Positions 43,939-54,391 of a stretch of 64,000 nt of DNA are shown here, in pieces. The DNA is from Anthostomella pinea (taxonomy: Eukaryota; Ascomycota; Sordariomycetes; Xylariales; Xylariaceae). Made by a program: the position numbers and the translations under genes. The DNA lies in NCBI GenBank assembly GCA_963556695.1, contig CAUWAG010000008.1:1-64000 (forward strand), given 5' to 3'. The notes beneath the pieces are model-generated. The model made no database searches. It was not told the origin of the DNA and saw only the letters and a program-made list of their open reading frames with translations. Position 1 is the stretch's first letter; each line of letters begins with the position of its first letter.

Positions 43939-45240
43939 TTATTGATGTAGGTGAGCTTCTTTGGTAGTTTCTGACTTGATTTGAATAGAAACCGACTGGT
44001 TTACCGCTTTGTTAATGGTGGTAGGCGTCTTTAAATTCCAAGTAATGGGTGGCAGAATGGGGTCTGGCGACGGTGTTCGTACGACAGCGACAGCATCCAG
44101 CTTTGAAGTGACACTTTCTGGATCAAAAGGAACAAGCCCAGTAGCACTGAAACCTGCTCGAATGTTTCCCGGTGTCATAGCAGCGTTGTGCATTTCACAA
44201 ACCGCTATAAGGAAGTCCTCCTTCAAAATGTGGGTTATATGACGCTGGATGAGATCCTCAATCATGTGACCATAAGCTCGTTTAAACGGGCCAAAATAAT
44301 TAAGATCTAATGACTGGAGCCTGTGTAACAAGTGGGCAGGCATACAAAGGGTAATAATGCTGTTGTTCTGGCAATATCTCTCAAAGATCTGGGAATGGTG
44401 GCTTTCGTGACCATCTAGGATGAGGAGGCGTTTACCGGCAGTCATACGCGGTCTGGTATACTTGTCGAAATGCCGAATCCATTCCAACCCAATCTCGTTT
44501 GTAGTCCACCCATTATCGGACACGGCCACCTTCCAATCGCGTGGTAATGTCGTGTCGCGATACCATGACACGAGGTGGGTTTTGCCCTGTAGAATGATGA
44601 ACGGCGGGACCACCCAACCATCAGCATTGACAGCAGAAATTGCTGTAGACCATTCCCTGTTGCCTTGCTGGGCTTGTCTAGGCCTACCACGTCTTTCGGC
44701 GCTTGTAATGACCATGCCGGACCCAATAATGCCCATCATAAACCCAGTCTCGTCGAAGTTGTAAATATCCGTGTCTTGGATACCATGTTTCGCGATTGCC
44801 GCCGCAACTTGGCGAAACCACGCGCAATACGCGTCCGGATCTTCGTTCAAGACCCTCTCGTAGTCCATCCTCCGATGAAAACGCGTCCGGAGGCCTGATA
44901 TACGTTTGATGAAGTTCGCCGTCCAGTTCTTTCCAACGCGTCCAGCCCCGCGCGCCGCCAACAATTGATTTGCCATATCTTCAACATAAGTGTACCGGGG
45001 CGGAAATGCTCGCGCATCCAGATCGATTATGAAGGAACAAATGGCATTCTCTTCAGAAACCGTAAGTTTCAAAGAATTAGGCATGCTATCGCGTCGTGAT
45101 GGTCGGCCGGCGATTCTAGCCTTCAAGGTATTGTATGGGACATGGAAAGTCTTAGAAAGCTTGCCAATGGTAATATGAGGGTCGCGTCGCTTAGCTTGGA
45201 CAGCAAGCTGTAAGTCTGATTTGCTATAACGCAATGCCAT
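43939..45240 (-). CDS. Pogo-type DD35D transposase
   Basis: 433 residues, uninterrupted. The N-terminal helix-turn-helix (ITIGKLSKTFHVPYNTLKAR) and a CENP-B-like second domain (GRVGKNWTANFIKRISGLRT) bind the ends. The DDE core has Asp163 (YNFDETGF), Asp276 (LLILDGHES) and Asp312 (LQSLDLNYF); 35 residues separate the last two, giving DD35D. The frame stops at EAHLHQ, while the coding-like sequence continues in another frame downstream (43897-43562). The same break occurs in copies 1 and 3. Cut-and-paste activity is plausible if the C-terminal tail is dispensable. Confidence 0.9.
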   Translation of the reverse strand: MALRYSKSDLQLAVQAKRRDPHITIGKLSKTFHVPYNTLKARIAGRPSRRDSMPNSLKLTVSEENAICSFIIDLDARAFPPRYTYVEDMANQLLAARGAGRVGKNWTANFIKRISGLRTRFHRRMDYERVLNEDPDAYCAWFRQVAAAIAKHGIQDTDIYNFDETGFMMGIIGSGMVITSAERRGRPRQAQQGNREWSTAISAVNADGWVVPPFIILQGKTHLVSWYRDTTLPRDWKVAVSDNGWTTNEIGLEWIRHFDKYTRPRMTAGKRLLILDGHESHHSQIFERYCQNNSIITLCMPAHLLHRLQSLDLNYFGPFKRAYGHMIEDLIQRHITHILKEDFLIAVCEMHNAAMTPGNIRAGFSATGLVPFDPESVTSKLDAVAVVRTPSPDPILPPITWNLKTPTTINKAVNQSVSIQIKSETTKEAHLHQ

Positions 45241-45340
45241 TATTGTTGGTTGATCAATTAGGAGCCTTGATTGAAAGGTTGGGTGGCTGGTGAAAAGTTG
45301 CCGCTCGCTTGTAATTGCCGCTCGCTTGTGACCTACGTTA

Positions 45341-46279
45341 AACCTATTATAATTTAACTATTAATCAGAAAAACTTTTTTATATATATTAAATATAAATA
45401 AACTATGAAGAATCTAAAACCTGTTTATAATTATTATAATATTTCAGTTCTACTTTTTATTATTATTGAATAGAATTAGACCTCTTTAAAATTAAAATAA
45501 AAATAAAGAAAATATTTTAAGTAATGGAGAATTTACTGCCTGCTTCGCCGGGTTTAGCGGCACGACCGGTTTGACATAGCGTCTCATCTGCCCTGTGCGA
45601 GCTCGCGCATGTGCACAATCCAGTCTGCCGCATCTCATAAGTACGGACGGCACCCCCGACGATCCTTTATGGGTACTCTCTACATTCCCCCCTTATACTC
45701 CTGCCCTTTGTCCTATGGATCTTGGTTTCATAGCCGTTCAGTTCTACACCACCTGTTGTTGCCCAGACGTTTGACTAACAGCTGACTCTGCGAATGACTT
45801 TAACTATTTTGGGAATCTGTAAACCTGCCCACCTCGACACCCATCTCGACACACATATAGTGGCTTTCGCTATCTCAGCTGTCGATTATTATCCATCGTT
45901 TGCTAGAGTTTGAATACCTCTCTGCCCAAGCCGTAGAGCTCGGAATGTCTGGATAAGGGCGCAAACTCTGCAAGATAATTTTATCAGGTACTGGACGCTG
46001 TGTGGAGTGCTCAGGGAACTACGCCAAGGAGGAGTACATCCATCCTTCGGTAGTCTGCAGCATGCAAAAAACAGGTCTTTGACGGCAAGGGGCAGTCAGT
46101 TCTTGCGTATGGTTCCAGAATTCGCCGTGGAAGCCCGAACAAGGACCGAGCATAGCAATGCGGCCCTTCCACACTGGGCGCTTATTTGGCTCAAACCTTC
46201 TCTTCTCGCCCACACAATTAGACTGTTGCGATAACCCAGCCGTTTCATGCAAGTGAAGGAATACATTAGCTGACAAATC
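45341..46279. other. AT-rich tract then unassigned sequence
   Basis: 45341-45540 is AT-rich. 45541-46279 has normal composition, with no recognisable gene. Confidence 0.45.
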
Positions 46280-46990
46280 TTGACCCTTCATCGTCACTGG
46301 AGGCCTCCGAGTTGGCTGAATGAGGCAGGTAGGTTACCTCCCGTATACCACGATCTCATCGACGTCTTCTCAGAAGCCAGGAACTACCCTAACAGCGCAC
46401 ATATGACCACAAAATTGACATTGAACCCGGCAAAACGGTACCAAGCTCGAAAACACAACCGATGTCACAATCAGAACTGAAAGTAGTGACGAAATACCCG
46501 AACGACAACATGCTGTAAGAGGTTCATCCAACCATCACTGTCAAAATCAGCTGCTTCACTCCTGCTGGCACATAAGCCTAGTGGTGGCATCCGGGTATGA
46601 GTAGACTACAAGGGCTTTAATAATATGACAATTAAGAACCCCTACCCTCTGCCGCTAATTAGAGCAACCCTCAACGCCCTATGCACGTTAAGAGTCTTCA
46701 CAAAGCTTGACGTGATAACGGCGTTCAACAGGATACTTGTGGCAAAAGGGCATGAGTGGAAACCGGCATCCACGATGAGATTTGGTCTTTACAAGTTTTG
46801 GACTATAATGCTCCCTTGACCTTCCAGCATTACATAAATGACACCCTATACAGTTCCTCTGATGAAGTCGCATCTGCGTACCTTGACGACATTCTCCCTC
46901 CTCATCTATTCCAAGAACCTCTCAAGAGTATAAGGAACACGTCAGAAAGGTCCTGCTACCTCTCGTTATATAATAATTCATTTGATTAAA
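46280..46990 (+). mobile_element. Second Ty3/gypsy reverse transcriptase remnant
   Basis: Frame pieces read PVYHDLIDVFSEARN, IKNPYPLPLIRATLNALC, VFTKLDVITAFNRI (motif A) and, after shifts, YINDTLYSSSDEVASAYLDD (the catalytic box region). This is a Tf2-like gypsy lineage unlike the one at 2587-6040. Only about 700 bp remain, and the conserved central segment is partly deleted. Confidence 0.72.
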
Positions 46991-47061
46991 GACTCGCTTC
47001 AAGGCTATAATGTGAAGAACGAATCCCCTGATGAATAGTATATTTGTGGTGTTAGATTAGA

Positions 47062-47170
47062 CAAGTCGGTGACTTATTGATCAGGCGGTGCCACATTAAG
47101 CAAGCGGTGCCGCATCAAGCAGGCGGTGCTACATCGGGCAGGCGGTAAAGAAAACAGGCAGGCAGTGTGG
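47062..47170 (+). repeat. 19-bp minisatellite, forward array
   Basis: Units close to CAGGCGGTGCCGCATCAAG start at 47082, 47101 and 47120, with degenerate units on both sides (47063 and 47139). The same unit occurs reversed at 48321-48396. Confidence 0.8.
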
Positions 47171-47858
47171 GATATCTTCTCATTTGGATGTCTTGAAAGA
47201 CAATATGAGCGGGGATTGGATTATAGTTGTTAGATTCAAGCGAGTTCAGTGATTGGAGGGTGATTCTTGGTGTATTGCATGTAGTGTGTTGTATCTGTTC
47301 TGTCTGTTCAGGTGCCCCTGATCGGTTCCCAGTTTTGGTGCTGGTCATCTCCGCCGTACCGTGGTTTTTCCGGTCGGACTCGGCTCATCTTCATGACCCC
47401 TGTTATCCAACAATAGTCGAGAACTGGATCATGGGCAGGAACTGGACCACGGACTGGAAAAGGCAGTGGATAGGTGTCCAGTCTTGAATATAATCTCGAT
47501 TTTGGTTTTTATGGCCACAGCGCCAGCTTTGGATCTTTCATGTCCATACGTGGGCGTTCAACGTGAAGCCCGCAGCCCTTACTTCATATACGTATTTTAC
47601 TACAACGCTGGTCGCCCATCTACTGCTTCTTCCAGCCCTTGGCCCAGTCCTATGATCCAGTTCCCACCCAGGGGCCGTTTTCTGCTCATGATCTTGTTTC
47701 CACCCGTGATGCAGTTCCTACGCCATGGTCCACTTCTTCTTTGTGATTCAATTCATAAGAAACACTGAGAGAGAACAGAAAGACGGCCATGAAATACCAC
47801 AAGACTTCCTGGCGTTAATAACATCAGTGCTCTGATATTGTTTTAACTATTTTTTCTT
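47171..47858. other. Unassigned, internally repetitive
   Basis: Scattered variants of GAACTGGATCATGG-like words on both strands (for example 47420-47465 and 47640-47720 reversed). No gene. Confidence 0.4.
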
Positions 47859-48302
47859 TTAGTTTTTTGTTTGAGCTGGGTCAGAAGGAAGGCCTTTCTG
47901 GAACCCGGAAGTTTGTATATACCGAGGACTGTTGTCTCTGTGTTGAGTAGACTTCACTTCTTGCCTGTGATCCAGTTCAAGAGTATAATCCAATTCTCGC
48001 ACATGGTCGATTTCCTGGTCATGATGTCTTTCAAGACATCCATAGTAAGACATGTCACTTACCGCCTGCGCATTTCTTTTGCTATCAGCCCAGTTGGTTG
48101 GTACCCCTGTTGGATTCTGGGCTACGTTAGCCCATCCATAGTCATCCTTCAGGATCACCATCCCCATCTGTGACTCTGTCACATACGTGGCCACATAAGG
48201 CCACGTATCCTTTTCCTTTAGTATCTTAGATATATAGGGCCACTCTGGCCGCTCCAGAGTAGCTGGAATTCCTCTCCTTAATAGAACACTTTGAAATCTC
48301 AA
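47859..48302 (-). repeat. Dispersed repeat R1, copy 2 with extension
   Basis: On the minus strand 48302-48120 matches 34068-34262. The frame continues with WADSKRNAQAVSDMSYYGCL and imperfect ELDHRQE-like repeats to 47859. Likely part of an unidentified retroelement. Confidence 0.65.
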
Positions 48303-48320
48303 AACCCCTTGCCTACCCGA

Positions 48321-48396
48321 TACCGCCTTCTTGATATAACACCGCCTGCCCAATGCGACACCGCCTGCCCAATATCACACCGCTTGTATAATTGTA
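48321..48396 (-). repeat. 19-bp minisatellite, reverse array
   Basis: Four exact-length 19-bp units begin at 48321, 48340, 48359 and 48378 on the plus strand (CACCGCCTGCCCAATGCGA type), the reverse complement of the 47062-47170 unit. Together the arrays bracket 1.2 kb as inverted ends. Confidence 0.85.
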
Positions 48397-48417
48397 CACC
48401 TAATACACATTCATAGA

Positions 48418-50115
48418 CGATGATGATGATGATGATGATGATTGTATTTAACGTAGGGGATCGCTCCTCAGTAGTGCAAACCACGCCTCCCAAAGCCTCT
48501 GCATCGCAGGGTTGTGGAAGTACCAAGATAATAAGTACAGTCAGTCCCGCTCACGAGCCCATCCCCGTTGTTGCGGCGGTATGACCTTGGGTCATTCATC
48601 TGGTCCTTCAAGAACAGCTATCTATTGAGGGCAGATTGATGAAAAGAATTAGCTCTTCTTCACAAATTTTGCTTATTCTGTACTCCTCTCCCCTAAGTAT
48701 TGTAAACAAGCTGCCCTAGGCGAGTACCTGGGCAGCAGCCAATTTTTCCCCAGCCTCTTATAAAAGAAAATGTGTTGTAGTGTTTTCTTCTCACCACAGC
48801 TGCAGTGATCATTTAAGTCTGTATGCCCAAAGTATTCGTGGTATCTGGCAAAGTTGCCATGTCCAGATCTGGCTGCTAGAAGTCTGTATAAAGTACTCCT
48901 CTTAAAAGATATAAGGTCTCTTTTAGTTATTATATGTGACTATACTTCTTGATATCTAGGTTCTGATTGGTCTTTTTATTATTGATTGAACTCTTTCTTG
49001 CCCTTTCTTTTGAGATCTCTCTTGACCCATGAGATTATGGGAAGGTTTGTTGTGTCTGATTCTAGTATGACATCCTTTTTTGCTAGTGTGTTAGCAGCTT
49101 TGTTGTCATTAATATCTCTGTGTCCAGGAATCTATTTGACAGTCACTCCAAGAGTGTGTGCCGTGACAAGTTCTTGGAATCGTAAAAAAATGTTCTCTGA
49201 TATCTCGGGTGGAGTCCCATTGAGCCTATCTACCATTGCTGTGTTGTCCAGGCAGACATATACTCGTTTTCTGTGTCCAATCGCCCTGGTTGCTGCAAGC
49301 CCTTGGAAAGCGTTATGGACTTCAGCATCTACTACTTCTGCTTATAAAAGTCTGCCCTTTCCCTGATATACTTCTTATGTAGTGCTGCCTTTCCTGATGG
49401 TATAACCACATCCAGTGCGGGTTGTGCCTTGGTTGTTCAACTATGATCCATCTGAATAAATGACAAGGTCAGTGTTCACATTTCTCTCTTGTAACCATTC
49501 CTTGAAGAGCTCTATCTCTTTGTCTTTGTCTTTTCGGATTGGGGGCACCTATAAACAGTAAGTGGAGCGCCTCGGTAATCTAGAGTTGCTCTTAGATTTG
49601 ACCCCTTATTAAGGTCAGTCTCTATATTTCTTTCCCATAACTATTGCTTGAAGAGCTCTCCTTATTTGTCTTTGTCCTTATGGATTGTGGGCTTTTTTTA
49701 TGATGATTTGGTGAATATTGGTCTCTGAAAGTTAAGAACTAGCTGGAAGCTCTTTTGTAGCCTTGTTGGTTCTTTGCAAGCTTGTACTTAGAGCCTGCCA
49801 AAAAAAAGGTGTCTCTGGTCTATTTATCCGAGTCATAGGCCGTAACGTCGTCTTATTGACTCCGCAAGAACTCCTGTTAGGAGAATCTGTGATTTAAAGT
49901 GTAGGATATGTCCAGGGTGTGTTTTCTAGACCGGCAAGATAGCTCTGATCGCCGTTCGTAGTACAGCATCTATCGTTTCAAGAAGCCCCTTAATGCGACA
50001 TGCTGATGTCCCACCCAAGCTCCCAACTTTTCTGATTCCCGGGTACCAGGCCTCCAGGCCGTGTGTAAGAACAGGAATAACACAAGCTTTTACAGCCCTT
50101 TTGGTTGACTTTACT
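48418..50115 (-). mobile_element. Tad1-like LINE copy C, 5'-truncated, internally disrupted
   Basis: Starts with a (GAT)n tail at 48418-48443, unlike the (TTTG)n tails of A and D, then the shared 3' end and RNase H region. At about 49548-49605 unrelated sequence intervenes. The LINE then resumes with a segment already seen once (49462-49545 resembles 49606-49690), so either a partial duplication or two fragments are joined. Homology stops near 50115. Confidence 0.82.
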
Positions 50116-50224
50116 TCCTAACTCTCCGATGTTGGTTAGGTAAGCGGCTGCTTTTATAAGGTCGGCAGGATAAAGGTTCGAAAGTTCGAGTGCAAGATAC
50201 GTTAAAGTCTTGTTTGACACATTC
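50116..50224. other. Unassigned flank of LINE copy C
   Basis: A tRNA-like B-box word occurs here, but no cloverleaf could be folded. Confidence 0.3.
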
Positions 50225-50322
50225 TGTGACGGCCTGCACAGACCTTCACACATGACAAGCCGATACCTCCAAATAAGGGAAGGATCTGACTGGAGGATCC
50301 CTTAAAGGGACAACCTTGTTAC
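50225..50322 (+). repeat. Partial LTR of family L1
   Basis: The first ~98 bp of the LTR, from TGTGACGGCCTGCACAGACC to AAAGGGACAACC, then unrelated sequence. Matches 40617-40520 (reverse) and 57492-57590. Confidence 0.75.
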
Positions 50323-51704
50323 AACGCGTATAGGACAACTGTTGCGCCATGAGGCAAAAGCTTCAACAATGACCCGAATGGTCATTGACTCCTATTTCTG
50401 TACTATGTGCATTATTTCACACAGCGACCCACTGTGCGACTGTAACAACTGGCTCCTCGACATTGGATTATAAACAGGGAAGTGTCTAGATCATATGGAC
50501 AGTTTTGTTCAACATAATAGAGAAGTAAAACAAAGACGCTACGAACCTTCTCCAGCTTTTGGGTTTTATCGAAAGCATCACGGGAAAGCATCAAGGGAAA
50601 GCATCACGGGAGAGCATCATGCATGCGGGTACCTAGGCAACGGTGAATTCGCGGACAAACACTCCCATTTGCATGGGCTCGATGCACCGGCATTCGCGGT
50701 ATTTCAATTAACAGTATTCCGAGAACACCCAACCCCTTGCCAAGGCACTGATCATCTTGGTCATCTCACTATGCGCGGGTGCATGTGCATTGGGGTTGCC
50801 TGGCTACCTAAGGTAAAACTGTGGGACGGGGTGGAAGGGGTTATAAGGCAAAAAGAAAGCAAAACTTTCAACCAGATGAGGAGCAATTCCGGTGGTACCA
50901 TATGAGGAGAATTCCGATGGTGTGTGGACTGAATTATGCTTCGTGACTATTTGGGCGGACAGATTAGGAGATGTAGGTGGGCCGAACTCCTTTTGGTCAG
51001 GTGTAGGGTTCGATTTTGACCGAAATCTTGGTTTTTTTTTTTTTTTTGCTAGCCTTGGCCCTTACCTTCCCTCATGTTGACCCTCAAAATCAGTTGGGAC
51101 TGTATATGTTATCCCTGCCTTAATCTACTCTTGATGGGATGCATACCGAAGAATTACCTGCGTATACCACCAATTTTCATCATTCATGTGTACTTCCCAA
51201 AGATGCCTTAGCATACATTCATGGGCGTCTGTCCCCCTCTAATTTCAGGTTTTCGTTTGTGTGACATCGATCCAGCTCTAACCATGCAGTTTCAGTCAAG
51301 GCAACGAGGCCATCTATATGACGAGTAACTATATATGCCCTTCAGCCTGTCATGCCACTTGTCGAAGTGTGCCTCATCTAGAAACATGGTTTTGTGTCTA
51401 TGACACTGCGCTTCATGTGATTGATGACCGGTTTACGTGCGTATCCTGATCCCCTCTGATATATGTCCACAGAAACAAGGGGAGTCGTATCTTCCCGATT
51501 ATGAAAGCTCTTTTCTGCAGGCCCTCCACTCGGTGCGAACTCATGTTGGTGTTGTCCGTCTATAAAGGTTATGTGATAGGGAGACATCCGCTGGTATCTC
51601 TTAGGCCTTACTTGTTATTCCGCAGGACGATCATATTTGCCTGGTCTCTTCCCTTCCGTTTGACGTGAAGGTCCATGGTCAAGACCTGGACTAGGTCTCA
51701 GCCT
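50323..51704. other. No gene recognised
   Basis: Contains an AAGCATCA(C/A)GGGA repeat at 50572-50620, a T-tract at 51031-51048, and short frames without domains. Confidence 0.45.
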
Positions 51705-52228
51705 CTAATTTGTCGACTTGACCTCGAAGCCTCTTGACAGCCAGTTTTCACCGAGGACCGTGATAGCAACAGGACTGTTCTCTTTGGTCACCCGCACGAG
51801 CTCTCGCAGGGTAGAGGTGGGTCCTACTTGACCGTGCGTGAAGGTCTCGACACAGGCGGGCGACTATATCGTAGGTCCCGTCCGGCTTGGCGATATTCTC
51901 GCCCAGGTCGCCTATCTCGAAGTTCCGGTATACGCCGGTCTGCCCAGCCACCTTGAGAATATCGGGAGACAGGTCGATGCCGTCGATGGTGGTCGCGCCG
52001 TCCTGTGCAAGTACTTCTCCCACAAGCCCAGTTCCGCAGCAGGCATCCAGGATGGGGCCCTTGAAGAGGCTGGCTGATGCGAGAACAATCTGGGCGACGA
52101 TCACCGGCGCTGCGTAGTTGTAATTCTTGACATCGTCATGGTTGTACGTCGCAGCCCAGTGGGCATAGAGCGCATATGACCCTCCACGGAGGCTGAGCCA
52201 GGAGATCGATCATGTCTGACGCTACCAT
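51705..52228 (-). pseudogene. SAM-dependent methyltransferase, two frameshifts
   Basis: From an ATG at 52228 the reading must change frame once before YALYAHWAATYNHDDVKNYN and again near 51865 to continue through LRELVRVTKENSPVAITVLG to a stop at 51705. The middle frame has the class I SAM site ILDACCGTGLVGEVLA (motif I) and the acidic GIDLSPDILKVA (motif II). Resembles Williams-Beuren-27/UbiE-like small-molecule methyltransferases. The two shifts make a product unlikely unless introns explain them; no splice signals were evident there. Confidence 0.72.
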
Positions 52229-52337
52229 GGTTCGAATGTCGGAGTGGTGCATCAATCAGGTGGCTTAACTCAATACGAGAAGAGAAAGGGGTGAGAGCAT
52301 TGGGTGTAGAGGACCAAAAAGAAAAAGAAGTAATGTC

Positions 52338-52426
52338 AGCCGCTAGGAGAATTGAACCGCTGTGCCTAAGAATACCTTGTAAGAATACTTTATAAGAATA
52401 TTTCGCTAGGCCCTGCCAACCCGGCT
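52338..52426 (-). other. tRNA-like remnant with expanded centre
   Basis: On the minus strand AGCCGGG and AGCGGCT form a partial acceptor stem, a box-A-like TTGGCAGGGCCTAGCG follows, and a B-box-like GGTTCAATTCT lies at 52348-52358. The centre holds three 13-bp units (52368, 52381, 52394; AAGAATACTTTAT type). Too irregular for a functional tRNA; may be a pseudogene or another SINE head. Confidence 0.35.
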
Positions 52427-53911
52427 ATTGAATTGAACTGCTAAATTCGTATATATATCCTGTGCCGTTGGGGTGAAGAACAGGGGACTGGGCTATAAGC
52501 TTTGCAGTGTGGCTGTTTTAGGAAACTTTGTTTACCTGAAAGTGAGTCAATTTTGTATGAATGTGGATGGACGGAAGGGTGGATTCCGGGCTGGATGATG
52601 GATGGATTGTTGGACGGTATGGACCGCCGATGTTCAATACTGTAAGTGAGGGACGGAGCTCAGATGTGAAATGTCAGATACCAGATGGTGACCATCGGTA
52701 CGGTGTGATTTATACAATCGGCGATCTGTACCGTGAATCGGAAAGAGAGGAAGATGAGCAGAAAGTAGAAAGAAGATAGAAGAGCGGCATTCGGCAGTCC
52801 AAGACGTCCCAGTCGTAGAGAGGTTCCAGTCGTGCTACCTACCTATAGATCTGTCATCTCGAGCCGCTAGTAGCCTTTTCCCTGCAGGCTCACGCCTCTT
52901 GAATAACTAAACTACCTGTTCGCGTCCCGGGCTGCAGCCTGTGCAGCATCTCGCATGGGTCTCTTGCCGTCCGCTTCATGACCATTACAAGCCAGCAACG
53001 GTGAACTACCTATATGCTCGCAGACCAGGTACTTTACTTTAGGTAGGTAACAATCTCTCGAAGTAGTTGCCATATTGTCTCTTCGAGTGCCACCGGATGC
53101 GGCGCTTATGTATTACCCTGGGGGTTTCTCACCGCCCGGTTGGTAGAACTGGGTATTGGACTGGCTTGGCCGCATTTCTCGGCCTGTACAACTAACTCGA
53201 CTGGTGGTTTTGAGGCATACGTCTCGAGAGATCCTCACACACGAGTGTCCCAGTACATCACTGTTCGATGGATCAGCGGGATCGTCGCTTTCACAATGTT
53301 CTCTTGCGAGAGGCTCGACCTTTGACAAGATAGGGGGGCCTGTGGACTCCGGATCAGCGGTGACCGTCGTCGGCAGGTAAGTTGCTCGCTTTAGAGGAGA
53401 GAGATTGGCCAGAAATGACACCACCCTATCCTTACTTCGCTCGCTATCCATGAAATTGCTCATTCCTTTGAATCCGATGGGTCTGCTCGATCCGTGTGCC
53501 CGACAGCAACTGCTTATCCCCTGCGCTGTCAGCGTGACACTCATATGAGCGAACTTTCACTGCGCAACGGTTCATAAAGTAGATGACGGGATACCCGGCT
53601 AGCCCATCAGCATCGCTGAGGTGTTCACAGGATATCTACATGCGCAGTTCATATCTCGTTCTGATCGAATGCGGACACGGTGTCGAGCCAGGTGCGTGTT
53701 CAACCTATGGCTCGAGATTCCAAGGTGGGCTATACCCTATCTTTGAGCATCATGAAGCATATGCATGTAGGTAGGCCTCTGTCCGCAGTAATGACTGTAT
53801 TGATCAACCTCCCAACCCCGTCTGTTTGATATGGATCAAGTCGCGCATCCCATCACCTTCTCTCTCCCGCAGCTGCCGATACCCCAGCTTTGCCTTCTAA
53901 TCGTCTGCAGT
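52427..53911. other. No confident gene
   Basis: Minus-strand frame 53113-53544 (143 codons) has no domain. GGATGGA-type simple sequence lies at 52565-52615. The far end is the 3' flank of the secreted protein gene. Confidence 0.45.
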
Positions 53912-54307
53912 TCATGTGCACGTAACCGAGTAGGACTTTGCCGTTCTTTCCGTGAGCTTCCTTTGCTCCTCAATGCTTGCACCATATACTGGGTACTGAA
54001 CATACAGCGATTTTTCATCCCTCCAGTGTTCGTATTCGTTTCGTGCCAACACATTCCCAATGAACTTGGTGCAATTATCGTCTTCGAAGAAACTCCCGCA
54101 GCAATTCTTAGGCAGATTCCCGGGGTCCTTGAACGACTTTATAGGCTCTCCGAGCTTTGTGCACTGTTTGCTCTTGTCCATCTTGATCGTTCCTACTTCG
54201 TCCTTGCAGGCAAGGTCTTTGAAGAGTTCGATGCTGCCGTCCTTGCCGGCGGCGGCGGCGAGGCTGGCGAGCGGGGCTAGGGCGAAGAGGCTGGAAATGA
54301 ACTTCAT
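53912..54307 (-). CDS. Small secreted cysteine-rich protein (effector-like)
   Basis: 131 residues from the Met at 54307. An in-frame upstream Met exists at 54466, but the signal peptide only works from 54307: MKFISSLFALAPLASLAAAA, with cleavage expected after about residue 20. The mature part is about 110 residues with six cysteines (DLACKD, KQCTK, NCCGSF, DNCTK and VTCT), suggesting three disulphides. Charged, no known domain. It sits alone between transposon-rich segments, a setting common for fungal effectors. Intronless. The frame shows no stops, so it has escaped RIP. Confidence 0.72.
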   Translation of the reverse strand: MKFISSLFALAPLASLAAAAGKDGSIELFKDLACKDEVGTIKMDKSKQCTKLGEPIKSFKDPGNLPKNCCGSFFEDDNCTKFIGNVLARNEYEHWRDEKSLYVQYPVYGASIEEQRKLTERTAKSYSVTCT

Positions 54308-54339
54308 GATGAAAGGTAATGTGGTAACTGAAGCGGTGT

Positions 54340-54391
54340 GTTGATGTGTTGATGTGTTGATGTGTTGATGTGTTGATGTGTTGATGTGTTG
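54340..54391 (-). repeat. 8-bp tandem repeat in the secreted-protein leader
   Basis: About six TGTTGATG units end 32 bp upstream of the start codon of the secreted protein gene, in its 5' leader or core promoter. Confidence 0.88.

Larger units (their letters stand above)
43456..45338 (-). mobile_element. Pogo/Fot1-type DNA transposon copy 2, complete
   Basis: Terminal inverted repeats of about 50 bp, starting ACGTAGGTCACAAGCGAG at 43456 and mirrored to 45338, are flanked by TA at 43454-43455 and 45339-45340. Each repeat holds two 17-bp subunits close to ACAAGCGAGCGGCAATT. Length is 1883 bp. The transposase frame is intact, and the element shows little RIP, so it is the youngest copy here. 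Confidence 0.92.

Noticed and set aside
50130..50200. Possible tRNA near TTCGAAAGTTCGAG
   Set aside because: Box words are present, but no acceptor stem pairs and the flanks are transposon debris.
53113..53544. 143-codon minus-strand frame
   Set aside because: No domain, no signal peptide, and no splice or composition evidence.
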